Origin: Claveliimonas acetigenes
GTDB taxonomy: Bacteria > Bacillota > Clostridia > Lachnospirales > Lachnospiraceae
Direction of reading: 5' to 3'
NCBI RefSeq assembly: GCF_025567385.1
Contig: NZ_JAOQJU010000002.1
Coordinates: 310,001-374,000 of the forward strand
Length of the DNA: 64,000 bases
Part shown: positions 17,255-25,139 of the stretch, in pieces
Position numbering within the stretch: the first letter of the stretch is position 1
Layout: every line of letters starts with the position of its first letter
Program-made: the position numbers and the translations under genes
The notes under the pieces: generated by a model
What the model was told of the DNA's origin: nothing
Seen by the model: only the letters and a program-made list of their open reading frames with translations
Database searches by the model: none

Positions 17255-17467
17255 AAAAAGAGCGTTACTATTCACAGTCGATTTGAAATCCAATATGGAT
17301 TCGTCGTGCTTGCACGCAAGAAGATATATTGGATTCCAAATCAGGACTGTGGGGCAGTCACCCCACCCACATAAGCAGTCTTAGCTCCTTCAGGAGCGGG
17401 ACTGGAGCATCGAAGATGCGACGAGTGCGCATGTTGGTGGGGTGCTGTGAATTGTAACAAAAAGAGC
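17255..17467. mobile_element. MITE-like insertion unit: element copy 2 plus 9-bp target duplication
   Basis: The 195-bp element at 17264-17458 is directly flanked on both sides by AAAAAGAGC (17255-17263 and 17459-17467). An exact, immediately adjacent 9-bp duplication is the usual footprint of transposase-mediated insertion, so the element is best viewed as a non-autonomous mobile unit. The right-hand copy of the duplication is part of the efp terminator. Confidence 0.75.
17264..17458 (+). repeat. 195-bp structured inverted-repeat element, copy 2
   Basis: Same length and orientation as the element at 9097-9291, with roughly fifteen base differences. The termini are GTTACTATTCACAG and CTGTGAATTGTAAC (one mismatch). 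The internal arms are kept: CACCCCACC against GGTGGGGT, GCTCC-TTCAG-GAGC, and GCATC-GAA-GATGC. It encodes no plausible protein. Confidence 0.85.
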
Positions 17468-17486
17468 ACTCCTCCCGGAATGCTCT
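17459..17486 (-). terminator. efp: efp terminator, T-run at the element junction
   Basis: On the minus strand the stem AGAGCA/TGCTCT with inner TCC/GGA pairing is followed by TTTTT and then the element end. The T-run and the distal stem bases are the 9-bp duplicated target. Confidence 0.7.
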
Positions 17487-17496
17487 CTTACTCTCC

Positions 17497-18054
17497 TTAT
17501 GCACGTGACAGATATTCTCCTGTACGGGTATCAATCTTAATCATCTCATCCTGCTCAATAAAAAGAGGAACCATAACTAAAGCTCCTGTCTCAACTGTGG
17601 CGGGCTTGGTTGCTCCTGTAGCAGTATTGCCCTTTACACCCGGCTCCGTCTCTGTTACCTTAAGCTCTACGGATGTAGGCGGCTCTACCAGGAACGGATT
17701 CCCCTGATAAGAACTTACCGTTACAATCTCATTGTCTTTCACAAACTTCATCCACTCTTCTGCAACATCAGCACCAATGGAAATCTGCTCGTAAGTCTCC
17801 TGGTCCATGTAATAATAGAAATCTCCGTCATTATAAAGATACTGCATTTTCTTACGGTCAATATGAGCCTTTTTAAACTTGTCCTCCGGCTTAAATGCAG
17901 TCTCAAGTACAGCGCCCGTGATAATGTTCTTATACTTTGTGCGGACAAACGCTGCTCCCTTACCAGGCTTTACATGTTGGAAATCTACGATTACACATAC
18001 CTTTCCGTCAATCTCTACTGTAACGCCCTTTCTAAATTCACCTGCTGATAACAT
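17497..18054 (-). CDS. efp: Elongation factor P
   Basis: A 185-residue translation factor that relieves ribosome stalling at proline runs. It has the KOW-like domain I with the tip loop HVKPGKGAAFVRTKYKN (the modified residue is normally the Lys in PGKG), the OB domain II, and the C-terminal OB domain III with TGATKPATVETGALVMVPLF. Length is typical. TAAGGAGGG lies 7 nt before the ATG. A probable promoter (TTGAAA, 17 bp, TAGAAT) lies just upstream. Its terminator has been hit by the 195-bp element. Confidence 0.95.
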   Translation of the reverse strand: MLSAGEFRKGVTVEIDGKVCVIVDFQHVKPGKGAAFVRTKYKNIITGAVLETAFKPEDKFKKAHIDRKKMQYLYNDGDFYYYMDQETYEQISIGADVAEEWMKFVKDNEIVTVSSYQGNPFLVEPPTSVELKVTETEPGVKGNTATGATKPATVETGALVMVPLFIEQDEMIKIDTRTGEYLSRA

Positions 18055-18145
18055 ATATTACCCTCCTTAAACTTGCCCTCCGGCAATATTCCTTCTATTC
18101 ACTTGTTCCATTCTATAATAAAATACGCCTTTTTTCAACCTTTTT

Positions 18146-18646
18146 TTATTGTTTCAGGCTTCTCTTATAAAAAAACAGGACTATTTTCTCTAAATAGCGC
18201 TTCAGTACAATCTGAATCTCTTCTTTCGGATGAATCGGCTTCACCAGGATATTGGGAATACCGGCCCTTTTTGCGCCCCAAACGTCTGTAAAAAGCTGGT
18301 CTCCCACAAAGACAGTATTCCTTACATCCGTCCCCATAATCTCCATTGCCCTACAGTAATTCTTAGTAGAAGGTTTATGAGCATCATAGACATAATCCAC
18401 CTGTATTTTCTCATTAAACATCTTTACACGCGGCTCCTGATTATTAGAAATCAGGCAGCAATGAAAGCCGATTTTTTTCAGCCTTTCAAAAAGCTCGATT
18501 GCACGTTGATCTGCCGGAGCCCCATGAGGCACCAGCGTATTGTCTATATCAAAAATAATCCCCCGGACTCCTTCTTCGTACAGTTTTTCAAAGTCTATGA
18601 CATATGTGGATGCCACATAGCGGTCAGGAAAAAACATATCAAACAT
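18146..18646 (-). CDS. yqeG: YqeG family HAD IIIA-type phosphatase
   Basis: A 166-residue HAD phosphatase. Motif I is FDIDNTLVPHG (residues about 36-46), motif II is LISNNQ and motif III is VFVGDQLFTDVWGAKRAG (about 117-134). YqeG-type proteins are related to phosphatidylglycerophosphate phosphatases; the substrate here is not proven. Start and preceding stop overlap as TAATG with the HD-shikimate kinase gene, so the two are translationally coupled. Confidence 0.88.
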   Translation of the reverse strand: MFDMFFPDRYVASTYVIDFEKLYEEGVRGIIFDIDNTLVPHGAPADQRAIELFERLKKIGFHCCLISNNQEPRVKMFNEKIQVDYVYDAHKPSTKNYCRAMEIMGTDVRNTVFVGDQLFTDVWGAKRAGIPNILVKPIHPKEEIQIVLKRYLEKIVLFFYKRSLKQ

Positions 18647-19761
18647 TATTCTTCTTCCATTTCTTTTATTTTATTTACCAGTTCTTTACAAATCTGTGGT
18701 ACCGTTTTCCCATCTGTCTGTACCACCACATCTGCGGCAGCCTCATATTTTGCGCGCCGCTGCTCCATCAGCTGCGCAATTCCCTCCACTGTTTTCCGTC
18801 CATGTAAGTTAGGCCTGTCACTGCTTTCCTTCACTCTATCATATACCGTCTCAGGTCTTGCCGTAAGAAGTACAACCTTTCCATTTTTCTTCATCTCAGC
18901 CACATTGCACTCCCGCAGGGCAGCGCCGCCTCCGCAGGAAATAATCAGATCCTTTCTCGACTGAAGTTCTGCCAAAAGGCTTGTCTCCAGATTGCGGAAA
19001 TATTCCTCCCCATGAGCAGAAAAGATTTCCGAAATGCTCATTCCTTCCCGCTCTGCAATCACTTGATCCATCTCTACGGTCTCCATATTATACATCGTAC
19101 TGAGATATTCAGAAACCGTCGATTTTCCCGTTCCCATAAACCCTATCAGTACAATATTATACCCAAACTTCTTATCTCTCATCTCTGCTTCTATCCTCGC
19201 CTTCTCTCCCGCTATCTTATCTCTGGTATCCCGGTTCACCATCTCTTTTAGCATCTGCATATAAGGAATGCCCTTCACCTGTTCACTGCCATAAGTAAAC
19301 TGCAGGTCATATTCCAACGGAAGCCAGGTTTCTATCGGAGCTTCGTTGTGCTGGATAACTGCCTCCAGCTTATCAAGCGCCTGTGTAAGCTTCGATTCCT
19401 TCGTCCTTTTTTCCACGACTTCTCTGAATATTTCCTTCAGCTCTTCCCGGTACGGTTCCGGCAGCTTCTCCGCTATCATAACCAGAGTTCTCTCTTCTCT
19501 GTCCTCGTCGGAGGCCGTCTTCTCAAAGGCTGGGATATCACCGGTGACCGCCTCACCCAAATCATGAAACAAACACAGCTTCATAACTCTATCCATGTCA
19601 TATTCCGGAAATTCATCTTTCACAAGCCATGCAAATACCATCATCCTGTAGGTATGCTCTGCCACACTCTCTTTTCGTCCGCTGGAAGTCCAGGAATGTC
19701 TGGTATGACACTTCATCTTCTCCGCAAGCGCCAGAAAATCCAGCAATGTTCTTCCATCCAT
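18646..19761 (-). CDS. HD-domain phosphohydrolase fused to shikimate kinase
   Basis: A 371-residue two-domain protein. Residues about 1-195 form an HD domain of the YfbR/HDDC2 type (nucleotidase-like) with the metal motif H...LFHDLGEAVTGD...DKLEAV. Residues about 200-371 form a complete shikimate kinase (AroK): Walker A GFMGTGKST, a substrate-binding FRNLET segment, CGGGAAL, and a lid ending RRAKYEAAADVVV. The kinase step is shikimate to shikimate-3-phosphate in aromatic amino acid synthesis. No other aro gene is adjacent. The frame is continuous with no sign of a split or error, so the fusion looks genuine. It is followed by yqeG (overlapping) and preceded by yjbQ (4 bp). Confidence 0.82.
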   Translation of the reverse strand: MDGRTLLDFLALAEKMKCHTRHSWTSSGRKESVAEHTYRMMVFAWLVKDEFPEYDMDRVMKLCLFHDLGEAVTGDIPAFEKTASDEDREERTLVMIAEKLPEPYREELKEIFREVVEKRTKESKLTQALDKLEAVIQHNEAPIETWLPLEYDLQFTYGSEQVKGIPYMQMLKEMVNRDTRDKIAGEKARIEAEMRDKKFGYNIVLIGFMGTGKSTVSEYLSTMYNMETVEMDQVIAEREGMSISEIFSAHGEEYFRNLETSLLAELQSRKDLIISCGGGAALRECNVAEMKKNGKVVLLTARPETVYDRVKESSDRPNLHGRKTVEGIAQLMEQRRAKYEAAADVVVQTDGKTVPQICKELVNKIKEMEEE

Positions 19762-19765
19762 ACCC

Positions 19766-20170
19766 TTAGCCTTCCAGAATCTTTACATAGAACCTGCGGT
19801 TTCTCGGGCCGTCAAAATCGCAGAAATACAGATCCTGCCAGATTCCGAACACAATCCTTCCCCCACTGATAATCAGAGTCTGGGATGGTCCCACCAGGGT
19901 GGTCTTCATATGTGCATGAGAATTTCCTTCCGCATGGCGGTAGAAATCTGCCGTCGTGGGGAAGGCTTTCTCATACCCTTTCAGCATATCATGTACCACA
20001 TCCGGGTCAGCATTTTCATTAATCGTGAATCCTGCCGTCGTATGGGGAGAGTACACCACAGCAATCCCATCCTTTACTCCGCTTTTTTCAATATCTTCTC
20101 TCACGATATTTGTTACCTTGGACATCTGCTGCGCCCCTTTTGTTGAAATCTGATGTTCATATAAATACAT
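19766..20170 (-). CDS. yjbQ: YjbQ family protein (UPF0047, secondary thiamine-phosphate synthase)
   Basis: A 134-residue protein of the YjbQ/UPF0047 family. Conserved segments are VYSPHTTAGFTINENADPDV (residues about 39-58), HAEGNSHAHMKTTLVGPSQT with the His ligands, and FGIWQDLYFCDFDGPRNRRF at the C-terminus. The family has weak thiamine-phosphate synthase activity; its main role is unclear. It lies between the patatin gene and the HD-AroK gene, all in one direction with short gaps. Confidence 0.88.
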   Translation of the reverse strand: MYLYEHQISTKGAQQMSKVTNIVREDIEKSGVKDGIAVVYSPHTTAGFTINENADPDVVHDMLKGYEKAFPTTADFYRHAEGNSHAHMKTTLVGPSQTLIISGGRIVFGIWQDLYFCDFDGPRNRRFYVKILEG

Positions 20171-20190
20171 AGGGAAACCTCCTTTATTCT

Positions 20191-21048
20191 TTACTGCTCC
20201 ATAAATCTTCTCAGTTCGTCAAATTGCTTTTCCATCAGATGATAACCATGCTCATAGAAATTCATCAATGTGTCATAATCCTTCTCCAGCCTGGACACAG
20301 TTGGGATAAGCGGCCGGATAACAAATATCTTTTTCTCCGCTTCCAGCTTCTCAATCCATTCCATGGTTCTGTTATAAGACGGATTTCTGTTCACCACGCT
20401 TTTCACCAGATTCGGGTACTTTGCATACGCCTTTTTATAGACCTTTACGCTTCCTTTTGAAGGTAATTTCTTACGGTATCCGGGATTTCTGGTAAGTACC
20501 AGGATGATTTTTTTATTTCCTAATTCTACTGCCCGGCGTATGGGAATAGAATCCGCCAGTCCTCCATCCAGATAAGGTACACCATTCATATTCACCATTG
20601 GCGAAATCAGCGGCATGCTGCTGGATGCCCGGCACATTTTCATTAAACGCTCTTTATCTTTCCGTTCCTTCATATATTCAGCTTTTCCCGTCTCACAATT
20701 GGTTGTCACAATCTCGCATTCCATTTCAGACGCAAAATACGTATCATAGTCAAAGGGGAATATCTCATTCGGATACTTATCAAATATCATATCCATGTCA
20801 AGCAAACTCTTTTTTCTCACAAATTTGGTAAATCCATAGTAATAACTATACTCTTTCTCTTTGTGGATCATACAGTCTCTTGTCCGCCCCGGCTGTCTGG
20901 ATACATAATCCACCGCATTGCAGCTTCCTGCAGATACCCCGATTACATCTGACGTATAGAAATCCTGTTCCATCAGATAATCAAGGACACCTGAGGTAAA
21001 TACACCTCTGGTTGCACCGCCTTCTAATACCATCGTTGCTTTTGTCAT
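20191..21048 (-). CDS. Patatin-like phospholipase family protein
   Basis: A 285-residue protein with the patatin catalytic set: oxyanion loop LEGGATRGVFTSGVL at the N-terminus, nucleophile elbow GVSAGSCN (Ser near residue 40), and catalytic Asp in YLDGGLADSIP (near residue 157). It is a predicted cytoplasmic acyl hydrolase, like the RssA/YchK-type bacterial patatins. No signal peptide is seen. It is the first gene of the run patatin-yjbQ-HD/AroK-yqeG and is divergent from the ABC-F gene. Confidence 0.88.
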   Translation of the reverse strand: MTKATMVLEGGATRGVFTSGVLDYLMEQDFYTSDVIGVSAGSCNAVDYVSRQPGRTRDCMIHKEKEYSYYYGFTKFVRKKSLLDMDMIFDKYPNEIFPFDYDTYFASEMECEIVTTNCETGKAEYMKERKDKERLMKMCRASSSMPLISPMVNMNGVPYLDGGLADSIPIRRAVELGNKKIILVLTRNPGYRKKLPSKGSVKVYKKAYAKYPNLVKSVVNRNPSYNRTMEWIEKLEAEKKIFVIRPLIPTVSRLEKDYDTLMNFYEHGYHLMEKQFDELRRFMEQ

Positions 21049-21181
21049 TTTCCATTCCTCGCTTTCCGCTATCTATTATATACTGTTTTTCTCAGATGGC
21101 AAAGGTAAAATTTATTGCTATTTCCGGCTTTTTTTGATAAGATAGGCAATGTATGCAACAAGATGGTTATAATAATGATAA

Positions 21182-21199
21182 CGTCAGTATGCACTGACG
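21182..21199 (+). promoter_or_regulatory. Leader hairpin before the ABC-F gene
   Basis: The perfect 7-bp stem CGTCAGT-ATGC-ACTGACG lies about 9 nt after a TATAAT (21168-21173) and just before the AAGGAG of the ABC-F gene. It may affect mRNA stability or translation; no attenuator-type T-run or leader peptide is seen. Confidence 0.45.
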
Positions 21200-21220
21200 C
21201 TGATAAGGAGATAGATAACT

Positions 21221-22855
21221 ATGATTAGTACAAGCAACGTAACTTTGCGTGTCGGCAAAAAAGCATTATTTGAAGATGTAAATATTAAATTCACGGAAGG
21301 AAACTGCTATGGTCTGATTGGAGCAAACGGCGCCGGGAAATCTACCTTTCTAAAAATTCTATCCGGCCAGCTGGAACCAACCAGCGGCGATGTCATCATT
21401 AGCCCCGGAGAACGGCTCTCTTTCTTACAGCAAGATCATTTTAAATACGATGAATACATGGTACTTGACACTGTAATTATGGGAAATGCAAGACTCTATG
21501 AAATCATGAAGGAAAAGGAAGTCATCTATGCAAAAGAGGATTTCACAGACGAGGACGGGATCAAAGCAAGTGAACTGGAAGCAGAATTTGCTTCCCTGAA
21601 TGGCTGGGAAGCAGAATCTGACGCCGCAACCCTTTTAAACGGTCTTGGAATTGACACAGAAATGCACTACAAAATCATGAAAGACCTGAACGGTTCTAAG
21701 AAGGTAAAGGTCCTTTTAGCCCAGGCTCTTTTCGGCAATCCGGATATTCTTCTTCTCGACGAACCTACCAACCACTTAGATCTGGATGCAATTGCATGGC
21801 TGGAAGAATTCCTGATTAATTTTGACAACACGGTAATCGTAGTATCCCACGACCGTTATTTCTTAAATAAAGTCTGCACACAGATTGCAGACATTGACTA
21901 TGGCAAGATTAAACTTTACGCCGGGAATTATGATTTCTGGTACGAGTCCAGCCAACTCTTAATCCGTCAGATGAAAGAGGCCAATAAAAAGAAAGAAGAA
22001 AAGATTAAAGAGCTCCAGGACTTTATTTCGAGATTCAGCGCCAATGCTTCCAAATCCAAGCAGGCTACCAGCCGTAAGCGCGCCCTTGAGAAAATCCAGT
22101 TGGATGAGATTCAGCCTTCCAGCCGTAAATATCCTTACATCGACTTCCGCCCGGAGCGTGAAATCGGTAACGAAGTCTTGTCGGTAGAAGGGTTAAGCAA
22201 AACCATTGATGGCGAGAAGGTTCTGGATAATATCAGCTTTACCCTGAACCACGACGACAAAGTTGCCTTCGTCGGAAGCAACGAGCTTGCCAAGACAACT
22301 CTCTTCCAGATTCTGACAGGTGAGATGGAACCGGACGAAGGAACTTACAAGTGGGGTGTTACTACTTCTCAGGCATATTTCCCATTGGACAGTGGTGATG
22401 AATTTGACAATGACTACACGATTGTAGAATGGCTGACTCAGTATTCTGAAATCAAAGATACCACCTACGTCCGCGGTTTTCTCGGCCGTATGCTCTTCTC
22501 CGGAGACGACGGCGTGAAGAAGGTCCGTGTACTTTCCGGAGGCGAGAAGGTCCGCTGCCTTTTATCCAAGATGATGATTTCCGGCGCAAATGTCCTTCTC
22601 CTGGATGAGCCGACCAATCACCTGGACATGGAATCCATTACTGCACTAAATAATGGGCTTATCAAATTCCGGGGCGTAATTTTATTCTCATCCCGAGACC
22701 ACCAGATTGTCCAGACTACGGCAAACCGTATTATGGAGATTGTACCGGGCGGCAAACTAATTGATAAAATCACCACCTACGACGAATATCTGGAGAGCGA
22801 TGAGATGGCAAGGAAGCGTCAGACCTACAGCGTACAAAAAGAAGAGGAAGACTAA
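21221..22855 (+). CDS. ABC-F family ATPase (YbiT/YkpA-like)
   Basis: A 544-residue soluble protein with two ABC domains and no membrane segments. Domain 1 has Walker A GANGAGKST, a divergent signature LNGSKKVKV and Walker B ILLLDEPTNHLDLDA. The linker (about 250-310) is charged and helical. Domain 2 has the altered Walker A GSNELAKTT, signature LSGGEKVR and Walker B VLLLDEPTNHLDME. The altered second P-loop is usual in this subgroup. ABC-F proteins act on the ribosome in translation or antibiotic protection; this one looks like a housekeeping paralogue. The gene is monocistronic, ending at a shared terminator. Confidence 0.9.
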   Translation: MISTSNVTLRVGKKALFEDVNIKFTEGNCYGLIGANGAGKSTFLKILSGQLEPTSGDVIISPGERLSFLQQDHFKYDEYMVLDTVIMGNARLYEIMKEKEVIYAKEDFTDEDGIKASELEAEFASLNGWEAESDAATLLNGLGIDTEMHYKIMKDLNGSKKVKVLLAQALFGNPDILLLDEPTNHLDLDAIAWLEEFLINFDNTVIVVSHDRYFLNKVCTQIADIDYGKIKLYAGNYDFWYESSQLLIRQMKEANKKKEEKIKELQDFISRFSANASKSKQATSRKRALEKIQLDEIQPSSRKYPYIDFRPEREIGNEVLSVEGLSKTIDGEKVLDNISFTLNHDDKVAFVGSNELAKTTLFQILTGEMEPDEGTYKWGVTTSQAYFPLDSGDEFDNDYTIVEWLTQYSEIKDTTYVRGFLGRMLFSGDDGVKKVRVLSGGEKVRCLLSKMMISGANVLLLDEPTNHLDMESITALNNGLIKFRGVILFSSRDHQIVQTTANRIMEIVPGGKLIDKITTYDEYLESDEMARKRQTYSVQKEEED

Positions 22856-22856
22856 T

Positions 22857-22907
22857 AAATATAAGCACGGAAAACAGATTTTACTCTGTCATCCGTGCTT
22901 ATATTTT
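22857..22907. terminator. Bidirectional terminator between ABC-F and thrS
   Basis: AAATATAAGCACGGA pairs with TCCGTGCTTATATTT around a 20-nt loop, with T-rich flanks on the plus strand and A/T-rich flanks on the minus strand. It separates the two convergent genes. Confidence 0.75.
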
Positions 22908-22932
22908 CTTAACTCAAATACCTTTTACCATT

Positions 22933-24684
22933 CTATACTTCTGCTTTAATCCTCGTGATCAGCTCTTCGGCCTTCATGCCTCCAATATCGCCCTCGTCAC
23001 GTTTTCTCACAGAAATCGTACCTTCTTCTACTTCCTTCTCTCCCACGATTACCATGTAAGGTACCTTTTCCATCTGCGCTTCACGAATCTTATAACCCAA
23101 TTTTTCATTTCTTAAATCAATTTCGCTTCTTACGCCTGCCTCTATAAGCTCATCCTGTATTTTCTGTGCATAATCCGCAAATTTCTCAGATACCGCCATC
23201 ACCTTTACCTGAACCGGTGCCAGCCATGTCGGGAATTTGCCTGCATAATGCTCAATCAGAATTCCGATGAACCGCTCAATGGAGCCAAATGCTACACGAT
23301 GAATCATAATCGGCCGATGTTTCTCACCGTCTGCTCCCGTATACTCCAGGTCAAATCTCTGAGGCATCTGGAAATCAAGCTGAATCGTACCGCACTGCCA
23401 CGTCCTTCCAATAGAATCCTCCAAATGGAAATCAATTTTCGGCCCATAAAATGCACCGTCGCCTTCATTTACAACATAAGCAAGGCCCAGTTCATCCAAC
23501 GCGCCTCTCAAGCCTTCTGTTGCCATCTCCCAGTCTTCATCGCTTCCCATACTGTCTTCTGGTCTTGTAGAAAGCTCTACATGATATTTGAATCCGAACT
23601 TAGAATATACTTCATCAATCAATCTTGCAACACCTTTGATTTCGTCACGGATCTGATCCTCCGTCATAAAAATATGCGCATCATCCTGTGTAAAACAGCG
23701 CACACGCATCAAACCATGAAGCTGTCCTGATTTCTCATGGCGGTGTACCAGTCCCAGCTCTCCCACACGCATCGGAAGATCCTTGTAAGAGCGAGGTTCT
23801 ACCTTATACACTAACATACCGCCCGGACAGTTCATTGGTTTTACCGCATAATCCTCGTCATCAATGACCGTCGTGTACATATTATCTTTATAATGATCCC
23901 AGTGTCCGGAGTTCTCCCACAGATGTCTGCTCAGGATAATCGGCGTAGAAATCTCAACATATCCCTCTCTCTGATGCAGCTTTCTCCAATAATCAATCAG
24001 CAGATTTTTAAGAACCATTCCTTTCGGGAGGAAGAACGGGAATCCCGGCCCTTCGTCCATGATGGCAAATAATCCAAGTTCTTTTCCTAATTTTCTGTGG
24101 TCACGGAGTCTTGCCTCTTCCATGCGCTTCAGATATGCTTCCAATTCTGCCGCTTTCGGGAAAGAAGTACCATAAATTCTTGTCAGCATCTGCCTGTGCT
24201 CGTCCCCTCTCCAGTAAGCTCCTGCCACACTTTGAAGTTTGAACGCTTTTATAACACTTGTATTTGATACGTGGGGTCCTGCACAGAGATCCAGATATTC
24301 TCCCTGCTTATAAAAACTAAGCTCAGCATCCTCCGGTAAATCCTCAATCAGCTCTACCTTATATGGCTCATTCTTTTCTTTCATAAGATCGATTGCTTCC
24401 TGCCGGTTCATAGTAAAACGCTCCAGCGGCAGCGCTTCCTTCACAATTTTACGCATTTCCTTTTCTACTGCTTCCAAATGCTCTGTGGTAAATGGAAAAC
24501 TAAATTCAAAATCATAGTAATATCCATCCTTAATTGCCGGCCCAATCGCACATTTTGTATCCGGATACAGACGTTTTACTGCCTGTGCCAGGATATGAGA
24601 GGTTGTGTGATGAAACGCCTCCTGTCCCAGTTCATCTGCAAATGTCAGGTCCTGTACAGAACCATCTTTCATGCTTACTTTCAT
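22933..24684 (-). CDS. thrS: Threonyl-tRNA synthetase lacking the TGS domain
   Basis: A 583-residue class II synthetase. Visible parts are the N2 editing domain with zinc-type motif HTTSHILAQAVKR near residue 27 and AGPHVSNTS, then the catalytic core (motif 2 FRNE-equivalent VHRHEKSGQLHGLMRVRCFTQ, motif 3 GSIERFIGILIEHY), and the C-terminal anticodon domain. The N-terminal TGS domain (about 60 residues) is missing: MKVSMKDGSVQ runs straight into LTFADELGQEAFHHT. The ATG at 24684 has AAGGAG 8 nt upstream; the longer frame lacks such a site and would not restore TGS. Expression is controlled by the T-box upstream. Confidence 0.93.
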   Translation of the reverse strand: MKVSMKDGSVQDLTFADELGQEAFHHTTSHILAQAVKRLYPDTKCAIGPAIKDGYYYDFEFSFPFTTEHLEAVEKEMRKIVKEALPLERFTMNRQEAIDLMKEKNEPYKVELIEDLPEDAELSFYKQGEYLDLCAGPHVSNTSVIKAFKLQSVAGAYWRGDEHRQMLTRIYGTSFPKAAELEAYLKRMEEARLRDHRKLGKELGLFAIMDEGPGFPFFLPKGMVLKNLLIDYWRKLHQREGYVEISTPIILSRHLWENSGHWDHYKDNMYTTVIDDEDYAVKPMNCPGGMLVYKVEPRSYKDLPMRVGELGLVHRHEKSGQLHGLMRVRCFTQDDAHIFMTEDQIRDEIKGVARLIDEVYSKFGFKYHVELSTRPEDSMGSDEDWEMATEGLRGALDELGLAYVVNEGDGAFYGPKIDFHLEDSIGRTWQCGTIQLDFQMPQRFDLEYTGADGEKHRPIMIHRVAFGSIERFIGILIEHYAGKFPTWLAPVQVKVMAVSEKFADYAQKIQDELIEAGVRSEIDLRNEKLGYKIREAQMEKVPYMVIVGEKEVEEGTISVRKRDEGDIGGMKAEELITRIKAEV

Positions 24685-24771
24685 GTTACTTTCTCCTTTC
24701 AACTTATACCCATTTTTCCAAAGCAAGGGGAGCATTTTATGATACAGGAACGTAAGAACTTCCTATACCAT

Positions 24772-25052
24772 AAAAAACACCCTTAAACAGACGCCTCACG
24801 CCTGTCTAAGGGTGCAATTATCTGCACGGTTCCACCTTAACTTTTCACTTCGGATTCTCATAAATCCTATCCCTTAACGCTGGAATTACGGCAATGCTTA
24901 CTGAAATCTGTTCAGCATCACAGCTCAGGAATGGTTTTCCCCTGTGTTCTGTTATAAAAGGCTTCCAGCTTCCGCCCTTCTCTCTGGATAACTCCCACAA
25001 GCTACTCTTTTCCGTCTTGGCTTTTCTCATGTTCTATACTGTTAATCAGCTA
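24772..25052 (-). ncRNA. T-box leader of thrS
   Basis: On the minus strand a leader of about 280 nt holds a long stem I region, the conserved T-box AAGGTGGAACCGTGC (24824-24839), an antiterminator with GCACCCTT, and a competing terminator CACCCTTAGACAGG/CTGTTTAAGGGTG followed by TTTTTT (24772-24814). It senses uncharged tRNA; tRNA(Thr) is inferred from the gene it controls. I could not place the specifier codon with certainty. Confidence 0.92.
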
Positions 25053-25058
25053 TTTCTT

Positions 25059-25086
25059 ATTATAACAATCTGTCCCAAAATGTCAA
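25059..25086 (-). promoter_or_regulatory. Promoter of the T-box/thrS transcript
   Basis: Perfect TTGACA (25081-25086) and TATAAT (25059-25064) are 16 bp apart on the minus strand, just upstream of the T-box leader. Confidence 0.8.
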
Positions 25087-25090
25087 CAAA

Positions 25091-25139
25091 AAACTGAAAA
25101 GCACCTATTCTGATATAAACTGAAAAGCACCTATTCTGA
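25091..25139 (-). repeat. Short tandem duplication at the amidase gene end
   Basis: A 23-bp sequence (starting AAACTGAAAAGCACC on the plus strand) occurs twice with a 26-bp period. One copy contains the stop codon of the amidase gene; the other lies next to the thrS leader promoter. Confidence 0.8.

Noticed and set aside
9388..18054. Region considered as a prophage or integrative element
   Set aside because: No integrase, phage structural gene or tRNA-end duplication is seen; tRNA-Arg is intact and flanked by ordinary genes.
22205..22320. Altered second Walker A (GSNELAKTT) of the ABC-F protein considered as a damaged site
   Set aside because: Related YbiT/YkpA-type proteins of Firmicutes have a similar change, so it is a subgroup feature and not a mutation.
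24845..25030. 61-codon minus-strand frame upstream of thrS
   Set aside because: It falls inside the T-box leader, where RNA structure explains the sequence.
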